This document shows positions 15,689 to 24,545 of a stretch of DNA of 64,000 nt, one piece after another. Positions within the stretch are counted from its first letter, which is position 1. Every line of letters starts with the position of its first letter. The notes under the pieces were generated by a model. The model was not told the origin of the DNA and ran no database searches. It saw nothing but the letters and a program-made list of their open reading frames with translations. This stretch comes from a bacterium (GTDB lineage: Bacteria; Armatimonadota; Zipacnadia; Zipacnadales; UBA11051): assembly GCA_030604405.1 (NCBI GenBank), contig JAUVVY010000011.1:40595-104594 (forward strand). The letters run 5' to 3'. Both the position numbers and the translations under genes were made by a program.

Positions 15689-17692
15689 TCAGCCGAAGAT
15701 CACGTGGTAGAGGCGGACACCCTCACCGCCATAAAGGCCAATGAGATTCAACACCACACCGGCAGTCAAATAGTGGCCCACCGCCAGGCCGATGAAGGCG
15801 GGGATGAGTTGGCGGTAAGCGCGCATGCCACCCAGCTTGAAGACAATCGTCTTGATGAGCCAGACGATGAAGAACGGTCCCCAGATCGGCCCGCTGTAGG
15901 ACAGAATCATGCAGAGGGCCAGCGGGTGGAGCGGAAAGCGCAAAAACGCCATGCGCAAGAGCATCAGGCCCATCGCCAGCACAAAGCCGGAGCTGGCGGC
16001 GAGCATGCGCGGTGTCTCGGATCGCACCGAGGCTTTGGCATAGTCAACCACGGCAGTGTACTCCTGTTGCGCAATCCCCGAGCCCCATCCGGACATGCGA
16101 CCAAGCCCGCCAGCACCGTATTCGTAATAGGCGCGCAACAGGCCTGTCATCGAGACGGTGAACCCGACCATCAGCGCCACTATCAGCACCCAGTTCATCC
16201 CCGTCTGTTTCACACCGGTCGCTCGCGCCAGCCGGTAGCCGTCTATCTGGTAGGCCATCATGGACGAGTAGTACCCGCGCGAGAGGAATACGAATGTGGC
16301 AAAGACAGTCGCGCTTCGCCAGCTATTGTTGTATTTGAGCGCCTCGGAGCCGAGGAAGTAGCGAATGCCCTTGAAGGTCTGGTAAAAGGGGAACATCCAA
16401 ATCAGCGGGACACCGACCTCGGCGCGGATGCGGGCGTAGACTACCGCCACTATGAAGACCAGGACCATGTACAGAATCGCCAGCCACGGTGCCATGCCCG
16501 CGGCCTTCATCCAGCCAATCACTACGGCAAAAGCCAGCAGCCCGCCGAAGACCGCCACCCGGTAGCTCATCGGCTCGTCGGAATCGTCAATACTGTCGTC
16601 GCCAGTGAAGGCCTTGCGCAGGACCTCAGCGATGTGATGTCGCCCGATGTAGGCCAGCAGCAGGCAGACTGCCACGTAAGCGCCCAGGCCGCGCTCCTGC
16701 CAGAACGGATAGCCGGCTATCTGGAGCCCCGCCATCGCTGCAATCAACGTCTCCAACTTGAGTAAGAAGTAGAAGGCCCAGACGCTGAAGGCGATCTCGG
16801 TGGGCACGAGATAGCCGAAACCGATTATTTCCGGTCGGTACACGATGGCCATGGGCTGCAGCGCGCTGAGGGGGTGCTCGGTGAACAGCCCGCCGAGGTC
16901 GTAGGCTCTGCCCAGCGCCGTGAAAGCCGGGTTGTAGGAATTGATGACATTGGTGATGTTGAACAGAAAAGCGATGGCGAAGCCGATCCACATGATGCGG
17001 CTGCGCAGAAAGCCGACCACCAGGTTCGGCCCGTCAACACCCGCGGTACAGTCCATCGGCAGGTACAGCAAAGGATAGGTGAGCTTCTCCTTCTCCGACC
17101 ACTGACGGCGGAAGATGGTGCTGATGCAGAGCATGCAGACCCAGACGGCCAGGAAGAAGATGCCCCACATAAAGAGCGGCAAAGCCCACGCTCCCCACGG
17201 CACCACACCGGCTTCAGAGGCCTCGTAGAGCTTGCGAACCACCTCACCATCTTTCGGCACCATCCAGTCAGGCAGATGGCCCTGGAGGGAGGCGAAGTTG
17301 TTTTCCGGCGTGTCGAAGTAGTAAAGCGTGGGCAGGATATTGAGAAAGAAGCGGCCAATGCCGCAGCCGGTGACAGTGGTGGCTACGGCCAGGAACACGT
17401 AGATCATGATGATCTCGCGGCGGTCGAGGGAGAGGCGCTTGCTGAGCCGGCGCACAAGCGGATTAAGCAAGACCAGCGCAAGCAGTATGCCGACGGCGGG
17501 AATCGGGGGCGCGGCTTCGGTAATCTGGCAGAAATGCGCGATGACCTCGCTCTGGTTGATCCAGAAGCTGGCAAGGTAGCAAAGGACTATGGCGAGGATC
17601 AGGCTGCGGCCGGTCACGCCGATCAGCGGATAGCGCGGCTGGTCAAGACCTGCAGGTTCGGTTTCTGAAGTAGGGCTTTGATCCACTGCCAT
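15689..17692 (-). CDS. DUF6785/DUF6784-like polytopic membrane protein (paralogue 2)
   Basis: A 667-residue close relative of the protein at 13144-15159. By eye most residues are identical over the whole length, including 'PRYPLIGVT', 'TVTGCGIGRFF', 'QWSEKEKLTYPLL', 'GFGYLVPTEIAFSVWAFY', 'RHHIAEVLRKAFTGDDS' and the C-terminal 'GGMRAYRQLIPAFIGLAVGH'. Only the first ~12 residues and the last ~25 differ clearly. Both copies have a soluble, polar N-terminus before the first hydrophobic segment, with no signal peptide. Starting at ATG 17692, the upstream leader repeats that of paralogue 1. The function is unknown; the two copies may form a heteromeric complex or have different substrates. Confidence 0.75.
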   Translation of the reverse strand: MAVDQSPTSETEPAGLDQPRYPLIGVTGRSLILAIVLCYLASFWINQSEVIAHFCQITEAAPPIPAVGILLALVLLNPLVRRLSKRLSLDRREIIMIYVFLAVATTVTGCGIGRFFLNILPTLYYFDTPENNFASLQGHLPDWMVPKDGEVVRKLYEASEAGVVPWGAWALPLFMWGIFFLAVWVCMLCISTIFRRQWSEKEKLTYPLLYLPMDCTAGVDGPNLVVGFLRSRIMWIGFAIAFLFNITNVINSYNPAFTALGRAYDLGGLFTEHPLSALQPMAIVYRPEIIGFGYLVPTEIAFSVWAFYFLLKLETLIAAMAGLQIAGYPFWQERGLGAYVAVCLLLAYIGRHHIAEVLRKAFTGDDSIDDSDEPMSYRVAVFGGLLAFAVVIGWMKAAGMAPWLAILYMVLVFIVAVVYARIRAEVGVPLIWMFPFYQTFKGIRYFLGSEALKYNNSWRSATVFATFVFLSRGYYSSMMAYQIDGYRLARATGVKQTGMNWVLIVALMVGFTVSMTGLLRAYYEYGAGGLGRMSGWGSGIAQQEYTAVVDYAKASVRSETPRMLAASSGFVLAMGLMLLRMAFLRFPLHPLALCMILSYSGPIWGPFFIVWLIKTIVFKLGGMRAYRQLIPAFIGLAVGHYLTAGVVLNLIGLYGGEGVRLYHVIFG

Positions 17693-17761
17693 GAAGGTAA
17701 TAAGTGGGGGGAGGGCGCTCTCGATGGTGTCCTCCCCGAATCCCGTTTTGCTAGGTTGGTA

Positions 17762-19099
17762 CTACTCCTGGCCGGCGACCTGGATGTCGCGGATGCGCAG
17801 GCTCGGGACGATAATGCCCGGCTCCTCGCGGTAGTCGCTGGAAACTGAGTCAATGCTGCCAAGCATCTCAAAGGCGTCGCTGCCGATCATCGTCGTGGCC
17901 ACCGGATAGGCCAACTCGCCATTCTCGATCTTGAAGCCGAAGTCAACAGTGGCAGAGATGTCTCCGGATGCCCCGTCCGGCTGCAGGCCGCCGTAAGCGA
18001 TGTAGAGGCCCTCGTCTATTTCGGAAATCAGCTCGGCCTCGGTACGTGTCCCCAGAGCCACCTGGAGATTCGACGTGCTGACGCCGACAGAGCCGCGATA
18101 GCCGCGACGCCCGGCATGAGCGGTGTTGGTCACACCGGCCTTGTTGGCGGTGTAGGAGTTGTGCAGATAGGTGGTCAGCACGCCGTCTTCGATGAGCTTG
18201 CGCTGGACCTTGGGCACACCCTCGCCGTCATAGGCAGCCGAACCTAGCCCGCCGGCAACAAGCGGAGCCTCGGTAATCGTGACCAGCTCGCCGGCGATGC
18301 GCTGGCCCTCTTTTCCGGCGAGGAAGGAACGGTTGCGCTGGATGCTTTCCGCAGCGGCCGCGCCGATGCACGAGAAAAGCAGCCCGGAAGCGGCCAGCGG
18401 CCCGAGCACCAGCGGCAGACGCTTTGTCTCGACATTGCGCCCGCCGAGGTAGCGGCGCGCCTCTTCCGTCGCCTTCGTGGCGACGCCTGCGGGGACGAAG
18501 TCTTTCAGCAACCGGGCCGCGTCATATTCGAAATAGACCCCGACATCCTCGCCATCAACGACCACCGCCTGGAAGCTGATGCCGAGACTGGTGCCTGAGC
18601 GCTGCAGGCCGATGCCGGTTGATGAAGCGATCGCGCTGGAGCCGACAGTAAGGCTGGCGCCACCTTCGAGATGCACCTCCGGCTCGACGGCCTGGGCTTC
18701 TTCAATGGCCTGTGCGCACCATTCCACGACCTGCCCAACGTTCAGTCCGGCTACTGCGTCATCGAAAAGGTCCTCAACCTGTGGCGGCTCGGCGGGGTCG
18801 GGCAATGCCACAAAGTCGGGGTCGGGATGCGCGGCCCTGGCCAGAGCGGTCGCACTGCGGGCACATTCTACGACATCATCGGACTGCAGGCTCTGGGTGC
18901 TGCCGAGGCCGACGCCGCCGTCGTGAAAAGCGCGCACGCCGATGCCATAATCGCGAACGACCTCGCTTTCGCGCAGGCTGGAGTTCTCGACACCTACCCC
19001 GACTTCGCGCACCTGCACGCAGTAGGCGTCGGCAACATCGGCCCCCTCATCCATGGCGGCTTTGACGGCTTTTTGGGCGATGTCGAGCAGATCGGTCAT
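17762..19099 (-). CDS. pmbA: TldE/PmbA-like subunit of the TldD-TldE metalloprotease
   Basis: A 445-residue member of the TldD/PmbA family. With TldD it forms a heterodimeric peptidase that in E. coli acts on unfolded peptides, on CcdA antitoxin and in microcin maturation. 'DIAQKAVKAAMDEGADVADAYCVQ' is the family N-terminus, and 'LPLVLGPLAASGLLFSC' with 'GLGSAAYDGEGVP' is its C-terminal core. It lacks the HExxxH zinc motif, as expected for the non-catalytic TldE partner. GGAGG about 6 nt before ATG 19099 sets the start; a longer frame to 19531 would translate a repeat region and overlap tldD. The TldD gene is 166 bp upstream, with a repeat in the gap. Confidence 0.88.
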   Translation of the reverse strand: MTDLLDIAQKAVKAAMDEGADVADAYCVQVREVGVGVENSSLRESEVVRDYGIGVRAFHDGGVGLGSTQSLQSDDVVECARSATALARAAHPDPDFVALPDPAEPPQVEDLFDDAVAGLNVGQVVEWCAQAIEEAQAVEPEVHLEGGASLTVGSSAIASSTGIGLQRSGTSLGISFQAVVVDGEDVGVYFEYDAARLLKDFVPAGVATKATEEARRYLGGRNVETKRLPLVLGPLAASGLLFSCIGAAAAESIQRNRSFLAGKEGQRIAGELVTITEAPLVAGGLGSAAYDGEGVPKVQRKLIEDGVLTTYLHNSYTANKAGVTNTAHAGRRGYRGSVGVSTSNLQVALGTRTEAELISEIDEGLYIAYGGLQPDGASGDISATVDFGFKIENGELAYPVATTMIGSDAFEMLGSIDSVSSDYREEPGIIVPSLRIRDIQVAGQE

Positions 19100-19159
19100 G
19101 ATGGCCTCCGTTTTCGTCCTTGGGACTATGGCAGACAGCTCGACAGGCAGCGGCAACGT

Positions 19160-19225
19160 CGAACCCTCACCCCCGCCCCTCTCCCGCAGGGAGAGGGGAG
19201 AACGGCAACGGCGGCGAGAAAAAGG
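19160..19225. repeat. Short hairpin repeat between tldD and pmbA
   Basis: The segment carries CCCCTCTCCCGCAGGGAGAG, a strong hairpin, followed by GGGAGAACGGCAACGGCGGC. The GAGAGGGGAGAACGGCAACG part is also found at about 5884. It may act as a processing or attenuation element between the two genes, or simply be a dispersed repeat. Confidence 0.6.
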
Positions 19226-19265
19226 GTCTGGCCCATTTTTCTCCGCGTGTTCATCGAGTTGAGTG

Positions 19266-20669
19266 CTATTGAGCTTCCTGTCCGCCGACGACGACCTGCG
19301 AGATGCGCACGTGTGGCCCGCCGGCGTCAACGGCCATGCCCTGGCCGTTCTTGCCGCACGTGCCACCAAGCTCGAACTGCAAGTCGTCGGCCACGGCGGT
19401 AACATTCTGCAAAGTCTCCAGCGTGAGGCCGGAGATGCAGACATTGCGGTAGTGGGTGCCGAGCTTGCCATGCTTGATCGTGTAAGCGTGCTCGACATTG
19501 CACGTGAACCGTCCCTGGGCGGTGAAAACATAGCCCCAGCCGCCGCCGCTCAGATACAAGCCCTCGTCCATCCCGGCCATCATCTGCTCCAGCGTCCGTT
19601 TGCCGGGTTCAATGGCAGTATTGCTCATGCGGACGATCGGGACATTCTGGTGGCCGCTGGCGCGGGCCGAACCATTCGGCTGCACGCCGAAACGTGCGGC
19701 CGTCTCGAGACTGTGGAGATAGCCCTTCAGTATCCCATTTTCTACGATGACATGACGCTGGGCAGGCACACCCTCGTGGTCGTAGTCGAAGGTGCCGTTT
19801 AGCCCCGGGAGCGTCGGATCATCAGTGATGGTGACCTCTTCAGCGGCGACCTTCTCGCCGAGCTTGCCGGCGAGAATCGAGTTGCCACTCCAGATCGCAT
19901 CGGCCTCCGAATTGTGCCCGAAGGCCTCGTGCACCAGCAGGCCGCAGATGCGGTGGTCAATGATGACATCAAAGGTGCCGGCCGGTGCGCGCTCGGCGCT
20001 GAGCAGGTCCACCGCCTTCTTCGCGGTCTGCTTGCCCAGGGCCTCGATGTCCAGGTCCTCGATCAGTTCGTAGCCGGTGCGGTTGGCCTTGCGGTCGCCG
20101 GCGCGCTGGCGGGTGTCGCCATCGGTGGCCACCACGGACACGCCGATGGACGTGCCGGTGCTTTCGTAATGCAGAAAGGTGCCGAGACTGTTGGCCAGGA
20201 ACATTTCGCCGGAGCCGTCGGCGTAGCTGGCGACGGTATTGGCGATCTTGGCAGGCTCAACGGAGCGGGCAGCCCTTTCAAGCTCGAACACGCGGGCCAC
20301 GCGGTCCTCAAGCGGGACCTGGTCAGGGCGGATGCGAGGCGGCTTGCCCACCTCGCCGCGGGCGGGCTCGACTTCGGCGACCATGCCGGGGTCGGTGACG
20401 TGAGAGCTGGCGGCTTTCGCCATCGCAGTCGCATCCTCCGCACAGCGCAGCAACTCGGTCTCGTCGGGCCGGTTGGTGGGAGCGAAGCCCCATGCGCCAT
20501 CTACCAGCACGCGCAGGCCGGCGCCGCGGGAGCGCGCGCTGGAGATCTTATCGGCGCGGCCATCTTCGACCGCAATCGCTGTGGCAGCGCCGTTGCTGAT
20601 GCGCAGGTCGGCGAAATCAGCGCCCCTGTCGAGCGCCGCCTGGATAATCCGTTCCATTAACTGTTGCAT
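19266..20669 (-). CDS. tldD: TldD metalloprotease, catalytic subunit
   Basis: A 467-residue zinc peptidase of the TldD/PmbA family. The motif 'HEAFGHNSEAD' provides the HExxxH zinc ligands and catalytic Glu. 'DRGADFADLRIS' at the N-terminus and 'GAGLRVLVDGAWGFA', then 'GSARASGHQNVPIVRMSN' near the C-terminus, are family hallmarks. Length matches the usual ~460-480 residues. GAGGT about 6 nt upstream supports ATG 20669. It precedes the TldE-like gene on the same strand, as in many bacteria. The C-terminal 'FELGGTCGKNGQGMAVDAGG' is where the mature dimer typically contributes its third metal ligand (Cys). Confidence 0.92.
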   Translation of the reverse strand: MQQLMERIIQAALDRGADFADLRISNGAATAIAVEDGRADKISSARSRGAGLRVLVDGAWGFAPTNRPDETELLRCAEDATAMAKAASSHVTDPGMVAEVEPARGEVGKPPRIRPDQVPLEDRVARVFELERAARSVEPAKIANTVASYADGSGEMFLANSLGTFLHYESTGTSIGVSVVATDGDTRQRAGDRKANRTGYELIEDLDIEALGKQTAKKAVDLLSAERAPAGTFDVIIDHRICGLLVHEAFGHNSEADAIWSGNSILAGKLGEKVAAEEVTITDDPTLPGLNGTFDYDHEGVPAQRHVIVENGILKGYLHSLETAARFGVQPNGSARASGHQNVPIVRMSNTAIEPGKRTLEQMMAGMDEGLYLSGGGWGYVFTAQGRFTCNVEHAYTIKHGKLGTHYRNVCISGLTLETLQNVTAVADDLQFELGGTCGKNGQGMAVDAGGPHVRISQVVVGGQEAQ

Positions 20670-20702
20670 AAGTGACCTCTTTCGCTTGGCGCCGCCTTTT
20701 GA

Positions 20703-21083
20703 CTATTTCTGTGAGCGCGTAGAGCACTGCTGCCGGCTTTTTGCAATTGCCTTGAGGCCGGCGGCAAGGCCCTTGCCCAGTACTCTCGCGAGAACCGGCC
20801 CGCGGCTGTGCTTATCTGCGTCGGCCGCGGTCGTCTGCTCGGCGCTTTGGACGGCGCGACCTCGCGATACGATCAGCCAGACGCCAACCGCGACGGCGGC
20901 AACACCAGCCACAGCCAGGATAGTAGCAGGCCTCGCACGCAGACTCTGCGTCATCTGCGTGGCCCGGCTCTTAATCTGAGCCTCCAGGCGGTCAATGGTC
21001 TGGCCGAGTTCTTCAAGTGCAGCCTCAGGCTTCGGCGCTGGTTTTTTCTTCTTTCTCTTCTTTGTCTTCGCCATCCTTATCAT
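20703..21083 (-). CDS. Small single-pass membrane protein with Lys-rich N-terminus
   Basis: A 126-residue protein: a basic N-terminus (TKKRKKKK), an amphipathic helix ('ALEELGQTIDRLEAQIKS'), one transmembrane segment ('ATILAVAGVAAVAVGVWLIV', about 53-72) and a basic tail. The arrangement recalls YqjD/DUF883 and DUF3618 ribosome- or membrane-associated proteins, which often sit beside a YqjE-like holin-family gene as here. It overlaps the 3' end of the upstream gene by 59 bp, suggesting translational coupling. The start (ATG 21083 or the ATG three codons later) is uncertain, because no good ribosome-binding site precedes either. Confidence 0.65.
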   Translation of the reverse strand: MIRMAKTKKRKKKKPAPKPEAALEELGQTIDRLEAQIKSRATQMTQSLRARPATILAVAGVAAVAVGVWLIVSRGRAVQSAEQTTAADADKHSRGPVLARVLGKGLAAGLKAIAKSRQQCSTRSQK

Positions 21084-21375
21084 CTTTCGGCTTCTTGCTG
21101 GCCGCGACCGCGATCATGATCGCCGCGGCGATGAGCAGTATGAGAGCTACGATAAAGTACGGCGCAGCAGGGGAAAGAAAGTACATTGCCAGCCAGTTGA
21201 TCAGACCTATGGACAGGTAAATGAGCGCCAGCACCAGGCAGGTGAGCGCGGCGGCAAACAGTGCCATCTTCTTGCCGGAGGAGATGGCAAAATCGGTGAC
21301 CACAGCCCGGACGTAGTTGGCCGTGCCGCGCATCAATTGCTTGAAAAGCTCAGACAGCGATTCGGAATTTTGCAC
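21025..21375 (-). CDS. YqjE-like / phage-holin-family membrane protein
   Basis: A 116-residue protein with two transmembrane helices ('ALFAAALTCLVLALIYLSIG' and 'YFIVALILLIAAAIMIAVAA'), preceded by an amphipathic N-terminal helix ('ELFKQLMRGTANYVRAVV') and ending in a highly charged Asp/Lys/Glu tail. This is the layout of the YqjE/Actinobacteriophage-holin-like family. AGGAGG lies 8 nt upstream of GTG 21375, which is a better start than the GTG at 21408. Its stop region overlaps the next small gene, so the two are probably one translational unit. No prophage context is present, so a lytic role is unlikely. Confidence 0.7.
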   Translation of the reverse strand: MQNSESLSELFKQLMRGTANYVRAVVTDFAISSGKKMALFAAALTCLVLALIYLSIGLINWLAMYFLSPAAPYFIVALILLIAAAIMIAVAASKKPKDDKDGEDKEEKEEKTSAEA

Positions 21376-21454
21376 CGTTGCAACCTCCTGAAGACGCTTC
21401 GCGTCCACCTCGCAAACCGTTTGGTTGGGACTTCAGTTCGGATTCGACTGCTAG

Positions 21455-22513
21455 TTACTGCTTCAGGCCGGCGACCATCAGGCGCAGCTTGCGCACCGTC
21501 GGCTCGGCAAGGTTGAATAAGCGATACCAGGTCGGCGAGTAGATTAAGTCCCATTCGCCGATGTATTCCACATGGCGGGCGGCAAACCCTTCCTTGAAGC
21601 GATTGAGGCCATACAGCGGGCTAGCTTTGTCGTCCTGGCGCACAACACCGCGCATGTCATAAATCTCGCAGCCGCGCGCCCTGGCCCAGCGCATCATCTC
21701 CCACTGTATCAAGTGATTAGGCATCTTGTTGCGGTGCTTGTTGCTGGAAGCGCCATAGACGTACCAGGCACGCCTGCCCACGGTCAAGGTAATCGCGCCG
21801 GCGATCACCTCGTCTTCCAGTCTGGCGATAAAAAGGGCGCCGAGGCCGGCCGATATCAGCAGGTCGTAGATGTCGTAAAAGTAGCTTTCGGCGCGCACCT
21901 TGAAGCCGTCGCGCTCGGCCGTCTCAAGCAGAAGCCGGTAGAAGGCGGCGACCTGCTCGCGGGGGCAATCGCTGCTAATGGTTATGCCCTTACGCTCTGC
22001 GAGGCGGACATTGTAACGCCATTTGCTCTTGAAGCGGGCCAGAATCTCATCTTCGGGTGGGGTCAGATCAACCTGCATGACATAGCGGGGCTGGATGCCG
22101 CCAAAGGCCTCATTGCCGGTCGGCGCAGGAGAAAAGCCGTGGTCGCGCAGCATCCGGACGTACTCTGAATTGTCGGCCGGGATCGCCGGGTCAATCTTGT
22201 AAGCCATCGCCCCGTGCTCTGTGGCCAGCGCGTTGACCTGCTCGATGAGGAGGCCGAAAAGGTGCGGCCGGCTGAGGTCAGATAGCGGCCCTCGCGGGCT
22301 GTAGAAAAGGCAGCGGCCAAGACCAGGCACCGGGCGCTTGAGAATCTGCACGGTGGCGCCAGTCCGGCCGCCTTCTTCGATGGCGATGCGGTACGGCTGC
22401 CAGCCGGTGCGGGACTTCAACTCGCCCCATTCCCAGCTTTGCAGGAAATTGCCGTACTCACATGCGGCGACAAAGTCGTTGTAGCGCTGCTTGTCAGCGT
22501 TTCCCAAAAGCAT
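21455..22513 (-). CDS. FemAB/FemX-like aminoacyltransferase
   Basis: A 352-residue GNAT-fold protein of the FemABX family, which transfers amino acids from aminoacyl-tRNA to the peptidoglycan stem peptide or lipid II. 'FLQSWEWGELKSRTGW' is the conserved N-terminal hallmark, 'FKSKWRYNVRLAERKG' is the core loop, and 'YVYGASSNKHRNKMPNHLIQWEMMRWARARG' (two adjoining motifs of 20 and 11 residues) and 'YDMRGVV' complete the second GNAT domain. The long coiled-coil arm of staphylococcal FemA is absent. It starts 12 nt after the stop of the PBP2 gene, so the two are almost certainly cotranscribed. That context supports an interpeptide-bridge role; a free-lipid or exopolysaccharide substrate is the alternative. 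Confidence 0.85.
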   Translation of the reverse strand: MLLGNADKQRYNDFVAACEYGNFLQSWEWGELKSRTGWQPYRIAIEEGGRTGATVQILKRPVPGLGRCLFYSPRGPLSDLSRPHLFGLLIEQVNALATEHGAMAYKIDPAIPADNSEYVRMLRDHGFSPAPTGNEAFGGIQPRYVMQVDLTPPEDEILARFKSKWRYNVRLAERKGITISSDCPREQVAAFYRLLLETAERDGFKVRAESYFYDIYDLLISAGLGALFIARLEDEVIAGAITLTVGRRAWYVYGASSNKHRNKMPNHLIQWEMMRWARARGCEIYDMRGVVRQDDKASPLYGLNRFKEGFAARHVEYIGEWDLIYSPTWYRLFNLAEPTVRKLRLMVAGLKQ

Positions 22514-22525
22514 ATTGAGACCGTT

Positions 22526-24466
22526 TTATTGGTTGTTTGCAGGCTTGTCTTGCGCTGCCATAGCTGTGGCGAGAATGTCACGCGCTACCGGCCCGGCTGT
22601 GGAACTGCCATAGCCGCCTTCAGAGACCAGCACAGTCACGACAAAGCGCGGGTTGCTGTAGGGCGCGAAGGTCGTGATCCAGGCGTGCGTTGGCAGGCGC
22701 TTGTCATGCTCGGCAGAGCCGGTCTTGGCGGCACACGAAAAAGGCAGGGCATCGAGCAGGCGGGCCGTGCCGTTGCGGTAAGTCACCGCCCGACGCATGC
22801 CGGCACGCACCGTAGCCAGAGTGTCGGGCTTCAATTCAAGGTGGCGACGAACCTTGCGCTCGCAAGTAGTCGGCTCGCGGTGCATGTGATGCGGCCAGGC
22901 GATCTTGCGGACGACGGTGGGCTCAATGACCTCGCCGTCGCTAGCCACGACTGCGGTGGCTATAGCTACCTGCAGTGGAGTTGCGGACAGATAGCCCTGG
23001 CCGATAACCATGTTGAGCGTATCGCCGCTGCGCCAGTCCTCGCCCGTATTGCTGCGCTTGTATTGCTTGGTTGGCACGAGTCCGCAAGCACTGCCGGTCA
23101 GCCCCAGGCCGGTCGGTTCGCCGAAGCCGAAGAGGCGCGCGTGGTTGGCGATAGCGCTGCTAGTGAGGCCGGATTTGCGGACCATTTCATAGAAATACAC
23201 GTCACACGACTCAGCGATGGCCCGGTAGAAGTCCACGCGGCCGTGGCCCTTGCGCTGCCAGCACTTGAAGGGCTGGTGCTTGGTGCCTTCGTGGATGATG
23301 CCTCTACAGAAATAGGTGGTGGTGGTCTTGATCTGTGTAGTCTCCATCGCTGCGGTTGCCGAGACTATTTTGAATGTGGAGGCAGGCGCATACTGCCCGC
23401 CGATGACCTTGTTGAACAGCGGCTTGCGCGGGTCGTCGTTGAAAGCCTTGAACTCTTCGTCCGACCAGCCTCTGACCCAGCCGTTGGGGTCGAATGTGGG
23501 ATAGCTGGCCATCGCCACGACGCCGCCGGTCTCAAGGTCGAGGCAGACCGCGCCCCCGGTCTTGCCGGTGGTGGTCTTAATAGCGTTTGCCAGGGCGGCT
23601 TCGGCTACCTTCTGCACGCGAGTGTCAATCGTTAGATAGACTGTGGCTCCCGGCGCCGCCTCCTCCTGGTAAGCCACGCGCACCGGATTGTTCAGGCGGT
23701 CCACTTCATAGACGGTGCGGCTGCGGCGGCCCTGTAGTATCGGCACGGCAGGGGCAGTGTTGGTGTCCAGTTCGCACAACTGCTCGACGCCGGTCTGGCC
23801 GACGATGGAGTCGTTTCCGTATATCGGCATCGCCTCGATGCCCTCAGGCTTTGGTAACTGGCTGGGGCCATTGAGCGCATCATCGGGATAAGGCACAGAC
23901 CTGTAGATGTCGGCCTGCTCTTTTGCGATGCTACTGATGCTGCGGGCATAGCCCAAGACGTGTGCGGCCAGCGAGGCGTGAGGGTAATGGCGGTGAGCAC
24001 ATTCTGCAATGCGGACACCGGGCAGCTCTGGCGCGCGCTCTTCGATCTGGGCCACAACTCGGAAGGGCACGTCCTCGCCGCCGGGTAGAGGTACCGCCTG
24101 CATCTGCGTTGACTTGATCTTCTCAAAATGCTCGCGCAACTCGGCAGCCGAAGTCTCGCCCAGGATGCCGGCCAGTATTGCGACTTCCTTCTCCAGGTCA
24201 TCTTCGCGCGCAGGTAGGTCCTTGGGAATCACCTCGACGTGCCAGGCGTAGCAGTTGTCCACCAGGACCTCGCCATTACAGTCGAGGATCAGGCCGCGCG
24301 GGGCAGGGCCGGAGATCTCCGTGAAGCGATTCTTCTGCGCCTGCTTGGTGTAAGGGCCCCAGTTGGCCACCTGCAGCGCCCACAGGCGCACGACAAGAGT
24401 CAACAGAACCAGGCCGAAGAATGCGCCCAGCCCCACGATACGCGTGTTTGTGGTAGGTTTATCCAT
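22526..24466 (-). CDS. mrdA: Penicillin-binding protein 2 (elongation-specific transpeptidase)
   Basis: A 646-residue class B PBP that cross-links peptidoglycan during side-wall growth. There is one N-terminal membrane anchor (about 10-32), a PBP dimerisation region ('SGPAPRGLILDCNGEVLVDN'), and the transpeptidase domain with S363-T-F-K366, S420-C-D422 and K581-T-G-S584. The SxN motif reads SCD, as is common in MrdA. 'GIEAMPIYGNDSIVGQTGVE' is typical of PBP2. ATG 24466 gives the expected length; the frame is open further to 24916 but would overlap the PBP1A gene in antisense-like composition and lose the membrane anchor position. PBP1A is 79 bp upstream and FemAB 12 bp downstream. Confidence 0.92.
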   Translation of the reverse strand: MDKPTTNTRIVGLGAFFGLVLLTLVVRLWALQVANWGPYTKQAQKNRFTEISGPAPRGLILDCNGEVLVDNCYAWHVEVIPKDLPAREDDLEKEVAILAGILGETSAAELREHFEKIKSTQMQAVPLPGGEDVPFRVVAQIEERAPELPGVRIAECAHRHYPHASLAAHVLGYARSISSIAKEQADIYRSVPYPDDALNGPSQLPKPEGIEAMPIYGNDSIVGQTGVEQLCELDTNTAPAVPILQGRRSRTVYEVDRLNNPVRVAYQEEAAPGATVYLTIDTRVQKVAEAALANAIKTTTGKTGGAVCLDLETGGVVAMASYPTFDPNGWVRGWSDEEFKAFNDDPRKPLFNKVIGGQYAPASTFKIVSATAAMETTQIKTTTTYFCRGIIHEGTKHQPFKCWQRKGHGRVDFYRAIAESCDVYFYEMVRKSGLTSSAIANHARLFGFGEPTGLGLTGSACGLVPTKQYKRSNTGEDWRSGDTLNMVIGQGYLSATPLQVAIATAVVASDGEVIEPTVVRKIAWPHHMHREPTTCERKVRRHLELKPDTLATVRAGMRRAVTYRNGTARLLDALPFSCAAKTGSAEHDKRLPTHAWITTFAPYSNPRFVVTVLVSEGGYGSSTAGPVARDILATAMAAQDKPANNQ

Positions 24467-24545
24467 GAGAGCCGATCGGTCCGCTGCGGCCAGTGTAATC
24501 GGCAAGAGCGCAGCAGCGTTGTCAGTGCGCAGCGCAGGGGAAGGC

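Noticed and set aside
19100..19531. 144-codon extension of the pmbA frame
   Set aside because: It reads through a repeat and the end of tldD; the GGAGG-preceded ATG at 19099 gives the family's usual length.
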